A DNA stretch of 64,000 nt, taken from contig NZ_AP022573.1 of the NCBI RefSeq assembly GCF_010729105.1, positions 1,674,001-1,738,000 of the forward strand. Reading direction: 5' to 3'. Position numbers and translations under genes: made by a program. The DNA is from Mycobacterium saskatchewanense (GTDB lineage: Bacteria > Actinomycetota > Actinomycetes > Mycobacteriales > Mycobacteriaceae). This document shows positions 56,350 to 64,000 of the stretch, one piece after another. Within the stretch, counting starts at the first letter, position 1; each line of letters starts with the position of its first letter. Under the pieces are notes generated by a model that saw only the letters and a program-made list of their open reading frames with translations, made no database searches and was not told the DNA's origin.

Positions 56350-56771
56350 GCGGTTGTCCTTCCTGTTCCGCCCGGAAGATTTTTGCCCGCACCTTTGCGG
56401 CGCCGGGGCCGTGGTTGCTCCGAACCACCAGTTGAGCCGCTCACCAGCGCGCACACGCAGGACCAGACCTGGTGGAAATCCCCCCCGTGCACTGGCTCCA
56501 GCGACCGTCGTGGCGAATGTACACATGCCGGACCGGTTGCCGCAGCTGAATCACCTCCGATGGCAAGTATGACAGCGCGCGTGCTTCGAGGGGCGCATCG
56601 CGCAGGTCCCACCGGGCGTGGCGAGCGGTGTGCGGTCCTATGCATATCGGCGCATGTGGGCTCGGTCGGTGGCCCGGGAGGTTATCTTGGTGTCGCTGCC
56701 GGTGGGGGCCGGGCTAGCCATCCACACAGGAAAAGCCATCAGAGCAGAAAAGCCGTCCGGAGGAGAAGAGC
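56350..56771. promoter_or_regulatory. Divergent regulatory region of the TPP locus
   Basis: This 422-bp gap between pks and papA3 must hold both promoters. A -10 like element TATCTT (56683-56688) could start papA3 about 75 bases upstream of its start. The repeat AAAAGCC occurs twice at about 56730-56755 in direct orientation, 20 bases apart. No regulator gene is adjacent. Short frames in the region have no supporting features. Confidence 0.4.
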
Positions 56772-58193
56772 TTGCGCATTGGGAAGATCACGATCGGCTC
56801 ACTCGGCGATTACTCGCCGAAGCCCGGATCGGTCATCTCGTGGCAGCCGACGGCCACGGCCCGGGAAAAGGCCCGCCATGCGCCGGTCAGTTCCGTCCCG
56901 GTGAGCTACATGCAGGGCCAGCATCTGCGCAACTACCACGAGCGGACCTCGGCGGGACTGGACTTCTCCCGGCAGATCATCGCCACCTGTGAGGTTCCCG
57001 GCCGATGCGACGTCGCCGCCATGGATCGCGCCCTCAATGCCTACCTGCGTCGGCATGACACCTTCCGCAGTTGGTTCGACCACGTCGGCAACGGAGAGTT
57101 CGTCCGGCATACCCTCACCGACCCCGCCGACATCGAATTCGCGCCCGTCGAGCACGGCACGATGACCGTCGACGAGATTCGCGCCCACGTCGTGGGCATA
57201 CCGAATCCGCTGGAGTGGGGCTGCTTTACCTTCGGCATCGTCCAAGGCGATGGTCACTTCACGTTCTTTGCCGCCATGGATCACGTCCACGGGGACGCGA
57301 CGCTGATCGGCACCACGATGCTCGAAGCCAACGGGATGTATGCGGCGCTGAGCGGGGGCGGTGAGCCCCTGGCGCTGCCGGACGCCGGCAGCTTCGACGA
57401 TTTCTGCGCCCGCGAGCGCCAGTACACGTCCACGCTGACCGTGGACTCACCGCAGGTGCGCCAGTGGATTGACTTTGCCGAAAACAACAACGGCGGCTTC
57501 CCCGAATTCCCGCTGCCGCTGGGTAACCCGTTGGAGCCGAGCGATAGCGACATGGTGTCCGAACTGCTGTTGGACTCGGCGCAGACGGAGCGGTTCGAGG
57601 CCGCGTGCACGGCGGTCGGCGCGCGCTTCGTCGGCGGCCTGTTCGCGTGCCTCGCCCTGGTGGAGCACGAGTTCACGGGTGCTCCCACGTATTACGGGCT
57701 GACTCCCAGGGACACCCGCAGGACCACGGACAACTTCATGACGCAGGGCTGGTTCACCGGCCTGGTCCCGGTCACCGTCCCGATCGCCGCGGCCTCGTTC
57801 GGCGACGCCGCGTGGGCGGCGCAGTCCTCGTTCGATTCGGGCCTGCACCTGGCGAAGGTGCCGTACTACCGCGTGCTGGAGCTCGCTCCGTGGCTGAGCT
57901 GGCCGCAGCCGAATTTTCCGGTGACCAACTTCCTGCACGGCGGCGCCGCCCCGCTCAACGCCGTCCTGGCCGCCGCCGAGATGGGTTACGCCAACAACAT
58001 CGGGATCTACTCGGACGGCCGGTTCTCGTATCAGCTGACCGTCTACATCTTCCGGTACGGCGAGGGCACCGCGATGGCGATCATGTTCCCCGACAACCCG
58101 ATCGCCCAGAAATCGGTCGTCCGATACATGGAGGCGATGAAGTCCGTATGCGTGCGGGTCGCGCAGAGCGGGCACTGGGGACGCGTTGCTTAG
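56772..58193 (+). CDS. papA3: Acyltransferase PapA3 of the TPP locus
   Basis: This 473-residue polyketide-associated acyltransferase has the condensation-domain fold. The catalytic motif H171-VHG-D175 (in AAMDHVHGDATL) is present. The N-terminus RIGKITIGSLGDYSPKPGS is the usual PapA start. The start codon is TTG at 56772, 6 bases after AGGAG. In M. smegmatis-type TPP biosynthesis PapA3 places the first two acyl groups on trehalose in the cytoplasm, giving a diacyltrehalose precursor. The gene heads the papA3-mmpL10-PE-fadD23 run. Confidence 0.9.
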   Translation: MRIGKITIGSLGDYSPKPGSVISWQPTATAREKARHAPVSSVPVSYMQGQHLRNYHERTSAGLDFSRQIIATCEVPGRCDVAAMDRALNAYLRRHDTFRSWFDHVGNGEFVRHTLTDPADIEFAPVEHGTMTVDEIRAHVVGIPNPLEWGCFTFGIVQGDGHFTFFAAMDHVHGDATLIGTTMLEANGMYAALSGGGEPLALPDAGSFDDFCARERQYTSTLTVDSPQVRQWIDFAENNNGGFPEFPLPLGNPLEPSDSDMVSELLLDSAQTERFEAACTAVGARFVGGLFACLALVEHEFTGAPTYYGLTPRDTRRTTDNFMTQGWFTGLVPVTVPIAAASFGDAAWAAQSSFDSGLHLAKVPYYRVLELAPWLSWPQPNFPVTNFLHGGAAPLNAVLAAAEMGYANNIGIYSDGRFSYQLTVYIFRYGEGTAMAIMFPDNPIAQKSVVRYMEAMKSVCVRVAQSGHWGRVA

Positions 58194-58274
58194 CGAGGGT
58201 AGTGCGATGGCTCTTGAACGACTGCGGTTGCGAAACCGCGGGCCGGCCTGGTGTGGCCCGGGGGTGAAGGCGAC

Positions 58275-61274
58275 ATGCGGCGGTTAGCCGATTTCGTGGT
58301 GCGGTGGCCGTGGGTGGTGATCGGGGTGTGGCTCGCGATCGCCGTCGCCCTGCCACTGACGTTCCCGTCCCTCAACGCGATGGCCCAGAAGCACCCCCTG
58401 GGCATCCTGCCCAGCGACGCGCCGTCGAGCGTCACCGCCCGGAAGATGACCGAGGCGTTCCACGAGTCGGGCTCCGAAGACCTCCTGCTGGTGGTCCTGA
58501 CCGACGACAAGGGGCTGGGCGCCGCCGACGAAGCCGGTTATCGCAAACTCGTGGACGCACTGCGCCGGGACACGCGCGACGTCGTGATGTTGCAAGACTT
58601 CCTCAGCACACCGCCCCTGCGTCCCATCCTGACCAGTGCGGACCACAAGGCCTGGGTGCTGCCGGTCGGCGTCGCCGGCGAGTTGGGCACGCCACGGGCG
58701 TACGCCGCCTTCAAACAGATCGGCGACATCGTCAAGCGCACTGTCGCCGGAACGCCCCTGACCGCAAACCTCACCGGGCCCGCGGCAACCGTCGCCGACC
58801 TCACCGTCGCGGGCGACAAGGACCGGCTCCCGATCGAGCTGGCGATCGCCGTCCTGGTGCTCATCGTGCTGCTCGTGGTGTACCGCAGCGCCATCACCAT
58901 GCTGCTGCCGCTGATCACGATCGGGCTGTCCCTGGTCATCGCGCAGGCGCTGGTAGCCGGCTATTCCCAATTGACCGGCTCGGGCGTCTCGAACCAGTCC
59001 ATCGTCTTCCTGAGCGCGATCATGGCGGGCGCCGGCACCGACTACGCGGTCTTCCTCATCAGCCGCTATCACGACTATCTGCGGTCGGGCGAGGATTTCG
59101 ACCAGGCCGTCAAGCGGGCGATGGTCTCGATCGGGAAAGTGATCACCGCCTCCGCCAGCACCGTGGGCATCACGTTTCTGCTCATCAGCTTCGCCCGGAT
59201 GGGCGTGTTCAAGACGGTGGGCGTGTCGTCGGCGATCGGCATCGGCGTCGCATTTCTCGCCGCGATGACGCTGCTGCCGGCGATCGTCGTGCTCGCCGGG
59301 CCGCGTGGCTGGATCAAGCCGCGCCGCGAACTGACCGCCCGGTTCTGGCGTCGTTCCGGCATTCGGATCGTGCGCCGGCCGAGGCTGCATCTGGTCGCCA
59401 GTGTGCTGGTGCTGATCATTCTGGCCAGCTGCGCGGCGCTGGTGCGGTACAACTACGACGACCGCAAGGCCCTGAAGGCCTCCGCACCCAGCTCCCTCGG
59501 GTATGCCGCGCTGGATCGCCACTTCCCGGTCAACCAGTCCATCCCGGAGTACATCCTCGTCCAGTCCCCGCATGACCTCCGCACGCCGCAGGCCCTCGCC
59601 GACCTCGATCAGATGGCGGACCGGGTCAGCCAGCTACCCAACGTCGCCGCGGTCAGCGGGATCACCCGGCCGACCGGAAACGTGCCGGAACAGTTCCGGG
59701 CCACCTATCAGGCCGGCGCGATCGGCACCCTGCTGGCGGGCGGGTCCAACCTCATCAACGACCACACCGGCGACCTCAACCGGCTGGTCGACGGGGCCGG
59801 CACGCTGGCCAACAGCCTCGGCGACGTGCGCGGCCAGGTCACCCAGCTCGCCGCCAGCGTGCAGGAGCTGGAGAACGCCTTCGCGGCGGCGAAGAACCAG
59901 TACAGCGGCGACGCCCTGGTGCGGGAGGTCGACATCGCGGCCCAACTCGTCGACCACGTCAACTCGCTGAGCAACGCGATGGGCTGGAACTTCTCGGCGG
60001 GCAAGAACATGTTCGCCTGGATCGGCCCGGTGCTGGCGGCGTTGCAGGGCAACCCGGTCTGCGACGCCGACCCGTCGTGCAGCGCCACCCGCGGGACGTT
60101 CGAGCAGCTGGCCGGGTCGCGCGACCAGGCCGACCTCGACGCGATCAACGACCTGGCCCACCAACTGCAGGTCTACCCGGACAAGCGGGCCCTCAAGGCG
60201 TCGACGGACCGGCTGCGGGCCGCGTTGACGAAGATCACCAACGTGCTGCACTCGCTCGGGATGGACCAACCCGGCGGCCTGCAGGCGAACCTGAACAGCC
60301 TGCAAAGCGGGGCGGACCGGTTCGCCGGCGGCAGCCGACAGGTGGCCGACGCGGTGGCCCAGCTCGTCGACCAGGTCAAACAGCTGGGCGCCGGGCTCAG
60401 CGAGTCGGCGGCGTTCCTGTTGTCGCTGAAGCGGGACGCGGCACACCCGGCGATGGCCGGGTTCAACATCCCGCCCCAGCTGCTGCATTTGGAGGAGTTC
60501 CAGAAGGCCGCCAAGGCGTTCATCTCGCCGGACGGCCACACGGTGCGGTACCTGGTTCAGACCAAGCTGAACCCGTTCAGCACCGAAGCCATGGATCAGG
60601 TGAACGCGATCAGCGCGACCGCCCGGGGCGCCCAGCCGAACACCGCGTTGTCGGACGCCACGGTGTCGATGGCGGGATTCACCGTCGGCCTGAAAGACAC
60701 CCGCGACTATTACCGGCACGACATCAGGTTCATCATCGCGGTGACCCTGCTCGTCGTGCTGCTGACCCTGGTCGCGCTGCTGCGTGCGATCGTCGCGCCC
60801 CTGTATCTGGTTGCCTCCGTGATCATTTCGTACCTGTCGGCGGTGGGGGTCGGCGTTCTGGTGTTCCAATTCCTGCTCGGCCAACAATTGCATTGGAGCG
60901 TGCCGCCGCTGGCCTTCGTGGTGTTGATCGCGGTGGGTGCCGACTACAACATGCTGCTGGTCTCGCGAATGCGTGACGAATCCCCGCACAGCATGCGGTA
61001 CGGCATCATCCGCACGCTCGGTTCGACCGGCGGTGTGATCACCGCGGCGGGTCTGATCTTCGCCGCCTCGATGTGCGGTCTGCTGTTCTCCAGCATCGGG
61101 ACCGTCGTGCAGGGCGGTTTCGTGATCGGCATCGGAATCCTGCTGGACACCTTCCTCGTGCGCACCGTCACCGTTCCGGCGATCGCCGCGCTCGTGGGGC
61201 GGGCAAACTGGTGGCCCTCCCGGGTCGACGCGCGCCGGTCACCGGTCGGCCACGCCGAACCGCAGGCCGGTTAG
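58275..61274 (+). CDS. mmpL10: RND-family lipid exporter MmpL10
   Basis: This protein of about 999 residues starts at ATG 58275 ([20 protein letters not shown]) behind GTGAAGG. It has two RND repeats: one span near residues 12-32, a first extracellular domain, five spans from about residue 190, a second large domain (about 395-815) and five more spans. Asp-Tyr pairs in the proton relay are present in [11 protein letters not shown] and [10 protein letters not shown]. By position it is MmpL10, which exports the diacyltrehalose TPP precursor across the membrane. A frame from 58251 would add 8 residues. Confidence 0.92.
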   Translation: MRRLADFVVRWPWVVIGVWLAIAVALPLTFPSLNAMAQKHPLGILPSDAPSSVTARKMTEAFHESGSEDLLLVVLTDDKGLGAADEAGYRKLVDALRRDTRDVVMLQDFLSTPPLRPILTSADHKAWVLPVGVAGELGTPRAYAAFKQIGDIVKRTVAGTPLTANLTGPAATVADLTVAGDKDRLPIELAIAVLVLIVLLVVYRSAITMLLPLITIGLSLVIAQALVAGYSQLTGSGVSNQSIVFLSAIMAGAGTDYAVFLISRYHDYLRSGEDFDQAVKRAMVSIGKVITASASTVGITFLLISFARMGVFKTVGVSSAIGIGVAFLAAMTLLPAIVVLAGPRGWIKPRRELTARFWRRSGIRIVRRPRLHLVASVLVLIILASCAALVRYNYDDRKALKASAPSSLGYAALDRHFPVNQSIPEYILVQSPHDLRTPQALADLDQMADRVSQLPNVAAVSGITRPTGNVPEQFRATYQAGAIGTLLAGGSNLINDHTGDLNRLVDGAGTLANSLGDVRGQVTQLAASVQELENAFAAAKNQYSGDALVREVDIAAQLVDHVNSLSNAMGWNFSAGKNMFAWIGPVLAALQGNPVCDADPSCSATRGTFEQLAGSRDQADLDAINDLAHQLQVYPDKRALKASTDRLRAALTKITNVLHSLGMDQPGGLQANLNSLQSGADRFAGGSRQVADAVAQLVDQVKQLGAGLSESAAFLLSLKRDAAHPAMAGFNIPPQLLHLEEFQKAAKAFISPDGHTVRYLVQTKLNPFSTEAMDQVNAISATARGAQPNTALSDATVSMAGFTVGLKDTRDYYRHDIRFIIAVTLLVVLLTLVALLRAIVAPLYLVASVIISYLSAVGVGVLVFQFLLGQQLHWSVPPLAFVVLIAVGADYNMLLVSRMRDESPHSMRYGIIRTLGSTGGVITAAGLIFAASMCGLLFSSIGTVVQGGFVIGIGILLDTFLVRTVTVPAIAALVGRANWWPSRVDARRSPVGHAEPQAG

Positions 61275-61325
61275 CGGGCACCCATGACGTATGTGAAACT
61301 TGGAGGCGAGGGGTCAGGGGTAGGG

Positions 61326-62462
61326 ATGAAGAAGCTACTCGCAGGAGTCGCGGCGCTGGTAGCTGTTGGCGCCACAGGACTTTTCGGCCTCCGGACCGCG
61401 TCGGCCGACGACACGCCCGTCACGCCCATCGGCGGTCCGCCGACTCCGGGGGCGCCGGGAGACCAGACCGCGTTCGCCCTCGGAGGCGCTCACGTCCTGG
61501 GCATCCCGTACGACGAGTACATCCGCCAGGAGGGCGCCCAGTGGTTCCCCGGCCAGAAGCGGGAAATCGTCCGCTACCCGGCCGGGCAGGTTCAGGGCCA
61601 CGTGTTGGAACGGCTCTTCCCCGGCATCGGCCGGCTCGACGAGCTCTTTCCCGGGCTGGGCCTGGACGGCCCCAGCGTCGGCGAGTCGGTGGACGTCGGG
61701 ATCAACAACCTCGACGCGGCGATCAAGACCGGTCGGCCGGGCACGGCGATCGGGCTGTCCGAGGGCGGGTTCGTGGTCGACGGCGAGCAGGCCCGACTCG
61801 CCAGTGACCCGGCAGCTCCCCCGCCGGGCACGCTGAACTTCGCCACCTTCGGCGACCCGATCGGGCGGCACGCCTTCGGCCAGAGCTTCCTCTCGGCCAT
61901 GTTCCCGGTCGGCAGCGTCGTGCCCGCGCTCGACTACACGATGCCGCCGCCGTACGAGAGCCAGTACGACACCAACCGGTTCGTGGCCGCCTACGACTCG
62001 ATCGCGGACTTCCCCGACCGGCCGGACAACATGTTCGCCCTCGCCAACACGGTCATGGGCCTGGCCACCGGTCACACGGCGGTGGCGTTCACGAACTCCA
62101 GCATGGTGCCGCCGCAGAACATCCGGACCACGATCAACTCCCGCGGCGCGAAGGACACGACGATCATGGTCCCCGAGAAGCACCTCCCGCTGGTCATGCC
62201 GCTCGCCTACATCGGGATCCCGGAGGACACGCTGAACAAGCTCGACGCCATCCTGATGCCCCGGGTCAACGCCGGTTACGCGCGCAACGACGACCCGGCG
62301 ACCGCGCCGGTCCAGGTCGATCCGGTGCACGGCTTCGACCCGGCGGAGGTGACCGCCCCGGCCAACCAGGCGACGTTCGGCGGTGGCGCCGACCCGTTCT
62401 CGCAGATCCTGGCCGGTGCGATGTCGGTGCTCTCGCACGGCGCGGGAGAGGCCGACCACTGA
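61326..62462 (+). CDS. PE-PPE domain (Chp-type) secreted acyltransferase of the TPP locus
   Basis: This 378-residue protein starts at ATG 61326, with signal peptide [20 protein letters not shown]. The serine-hydrolase elbow is GLSEG (S145), and the fold is the PE-PPE/cutinase-like domain of Chp1/Chp2 enzymes. In the TPP pathway this secreted enzyme, named PE, transfers phleic acids onto the exported diacyltrehalose. It sits between mmpL10 and the acyl-AMP ligase gene. The in-frame ATG at 61284 lacks the signal peptide start and is less likely. Despite the name, no PE or PPE N-terminal motif is present. Confidence 0.88.
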   Translation: MKKLLAGVAALVAVGATGLFGLRTASADDTPVTPIGGPPTPGAPGDQTAFALGGAHVLGIPYDEYIRQEGAQWFPGQKREIVRYPAGQVQGHVLERLFPGIGRLDELFPGLGLDGPSVGESVDVGINNLDAAIKTGRPGTAIGLSEGGFVVDGEQARLASDPAAPPPGTLNFATFGDPIGRHAFGQSFLSAMFPVGSVVPALDYTMPPPYESQYDTNRFVAAYDSIADFPDRPDNMFALANTVMGLATGHTAVAFTNSSMVPPQNIRTTINSRGAKDTTIMVPEKHLPLVMPLAYIGIPEDTLNKLDAILMPRVNAGYARNDDPATAPVQVDPVHGFDPAEVTAPANQATFGGGADPFSQILAGAMSVLSHGAGEADH

Positions 62463-62511
62463 CCTCGATGCGACACATCGGGCGGACCGGTACGGACGTA
62501 GTGTGACGCCG

Positions 62512-64000
62512 ATGCAAACGACGCCCCAGTCATCGATCCTCTCGATGCTGCACGGCCGCGCCAGCCTGCGGCCCGCCGACGTGGCGTTCACGTTCACCGA
62601 TTACGACAACGCGCCGGCGGGTGTCCCCGAAAGCCTCACCTGGTCCCAATTGTCGCGGCGCACAACAAACCTGGCGCGCGAGCTGGGCCGGCACGGGTCG
62701 ATCGGGGACCGGGCGGTGATCCTGGCCCCGCAGTCCCTCGATTACGTCACGGCGTTCCTGGGGTCGATGCAGGCCGGCCTGATCGCGGTTCCGCTCCCCC
62801 TGCCGCACCGCGGCTCGACGCACGAGCGGGTCAGCGCCGTCGTTGCCGACACGTCGCCGTCGGTCGTGCTGACCACGTCCGCGGTGGCCGGTGAGATCGC
62901 CGACTACGTCGGCCAGGCGGGCCTGGACCGGGTTCCGAAGATCATCGAAGTCGATGCGCTGAATCTGGACGTCGACGCCGAAACACCCGTCCGCACAGGT
63001 GATTTGCCAAGCACCGCCTACCTGCAGTACAGCTCGGGGTCAACCCGGCTGCCCACCGGGGTGATGATCTCGCACCGCAACCTGCAGGTGAATTTCGAGC
63101 AGTTGATGCGCAGCTTCTTCGCGGACTCCGGCGTCAAAGTTCCCTCCGACACCACGATGGTGTCGTGGTTGCCCTTCTACCACGACATGGGTCTGGTCCT
63201 GGGGGTGTGCGCGCCGATCCTGGGCGGCTATCGCGGCGAGCTGACGAGTCCGGTCGCGTTCCTGGAAAGGCCGGCCCGATGGATGCGCGCCCTGGCCGAG
63301 AACCCCCACGCGTTCTCGGCGGCGCCGAACTTCGCCTTCGACCTGGCCGCGCGCAAGACGACCGACGCGGACTTGGCCGGGCTCAGCCTTTCCAGCGTGC
63401 TGGGCATCATCAGCGGCGCCGAGCGCGTCGAGCCGGCCACCTTGCAGCGTTTCGTCGACCGCTTCGATCACTTCGGTTTCCGGGACCACATGGTGCGCCC
63501 CTCGTACGGCTTGGCGGAGGCGACCGTCTTCGTGGCGGCCGGCACGTGGAGCGAACGCTCCGGCGCGGTGCGCTTCGATCCGGACGAGCTGGCCGCCGGC
63601 CGCGTTCGGCGGACCGCGGCCCGGACCGGCACCGCGCTGGTCAAATACAAAGTGCCGCAGTCGCCCACGCTGCTGATCGTCGACGGCGACACCGGCCGCA
63701 AGTGCCCGGAGGCGGTGGTGGGCGAAATCTGGATCCACGGCCCCAATGTCGCCGGCGGCTACTGGGGCAAGTCCCCGGAGGAGCAGCGCTGCTTCGGCGC
63801 GACGCTCACCGAGCCCGCGCCGGGCACGCCCGACGGGCCGTGGCTGCGCACCGGCGACCTGGGTTTCTTCTTCGAAGGTGAGCTGTTCATCGTCGGCCGC
63901 ATCAAGGACCTCCTGATCATCCGCGGCCGCAATCACTATCCCGAGGACATCGAGGCGACGGTGCAGGAGATCACCGGCGGCCGGGTCGCGGCGATTTCGG
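62512..64000 (+). CDS. fadD23: Long-chain fatty-acyl-AMP ligase FadD23 of the TPP locus, 3' end missing
   Basis: About 496 residues of a FadD/FAAL protein are visible, and the gene runs off the window end. Features include SYSLxx-type QYSSGSTRLPTGVMISH (ATP/AMP loop), WLPFYHDMGLVLGVC, YGLAEATVFVA, WLRTGDLGFFFEGELFIVGR and the hinge KDLLIIRGRNHYPEDIE. These match fatty-acyl-AMP ligases that load starter acids onto polyketide synthases rather than CoA ligases. As last gene of the TPP run it should activate the fatty acid that primes the Pks. A GTG at 62503 in frame is an alternative start. Confidence 0.92.
   Translation, partial: MQTTPQSSILSMLHGRASLRPADVAFTFTDYDNAPAGVPESLTWSQLSRRTTNLARELGRHGSIGDRAVILAPQSLDYVTAFLGSMQAGLIAVPLPLPHRGSTHERVSAVVADTSPSVVLTTSAVAGEIADYVGQAGLDRVPKIIEVDALNLDVDAETPVRTGDLPSTAYLQYSSGSTRLPTGVMISHRNLQVNFEQLMRSFFADSGVKVPSDTTMVSWLPFYHDMGLVLGVCAPILGGYRGELTSPVAFLERPARWMRALAENPHAFSAAPNFAFDLAARKTTDADLAGLSLSSVLGIISGAERVEPATLQRFVDRFDHFGFRDHMVRPSYGLAEATVFVAAGTWSERSGAVRFDPDELAAGRVRRTAARTGTALVKYKVPQSPTLLIVDGDTGRKCPEAVVGEIWIHGPNVAGGYWGKSPEEQRCFGATLTEPAPGTPDGPWLRTGDLGFFFEGELFIVGRIKDLLIIRGRNHYPEDIEATVQEITGGRVAAIS

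Overview
This is a high-GC window from a mycobacterium. The evidence is an unbroken run of genes in the order known from Mycobacterium tuberculosis Rv2386c-Rv2415c: mbtI, an Rv2387-type permease, hemW, sirA-cysH-sirB, subI-cysTWA, trehalase, lppR, lepA, Rv2405-2411c, rpsT, holA, comEC, comEA. It also carries DesA1, PapA, MmpL and FadD proteins. Genes that separate some of these in M. tuberculosis (rpfD, PE_PGRS and ggtB regions) are missing, and a trehalose polyphleate (TPP) glycolipid locus follows comEA. The species cannot be fixed from the sequence alone.

Layout. (1) 1-4606, minus strand: a translationally coupled catabolic operon with an internally deleted SDR remnant, three crotonase-fold proteins, a Rieske dioxygenase alpha/beta pair and the start of an unknown gene; an SDR is divergent at 4722. 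(2) 6148-10395, plus: SDR, a ferritin-like di-iron protein, a Baeyer-Villiger-type FAD monooxygenase and a MerR regulator, converging on desA1. (3) 11574-16110: mbtI with an IdeR-type iron box over its start, divergent from a tandem pair of SbtA-like (bicarbonate permease family) membrane proteins. (4) 16128-24945: hemW, then assimilatory sulfate reduction (sirA-cysH-sirB) facing the sulfate ABC transporter (subI-cysT-cysW-cysA). Both sulfur operons are preceded by a short cysteine-rich upstream ORF that looks like a cysteine-sensing attenuator. (5) 25002-36695 and on to 42312: small membrane proteins, a FAD hydroxylase, GH15 trehalase, two sensor-domain lipoproteins, lepA, a MazF-like protein, a CBS protein, an RNase Z-like hydrolase, the transglutaminase/alpha-E/ATP-grasp trio, rpsT, holA, comEC and comEA. 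Two arrays of one 55-bp repeat family sit between convergent genes here. (6) 42508-45228: a paired acyl-CoA dehydrogenase and an F420-type oxidoreductase. (7) 45238-64000: the TPP locus.

How the genes work together. SubI-CysTWA imports sulfate, CysH reduces APS to sulfite and SirA reduces sulfite to sulfide, with SirB expected to supply siroheme iron. In the TPP locus a bimodular polyketide synthase (two malonyl-type AT domains, KS-AT-KR-ACP-KS-AT-DH-ER-KR-ACP) would make the unbranched phleic acids, loaded by the FadD23-type ligase at the window end. PapA3 and the secreted PE-PPE/Chp-type acyltransferase would acylate trehalose, and MmpL10 would export the intermediate. M. tuberculosis has a related but different locus (PAT) with Mas-type synthases, so the bimodular synthase is the key discriminator.
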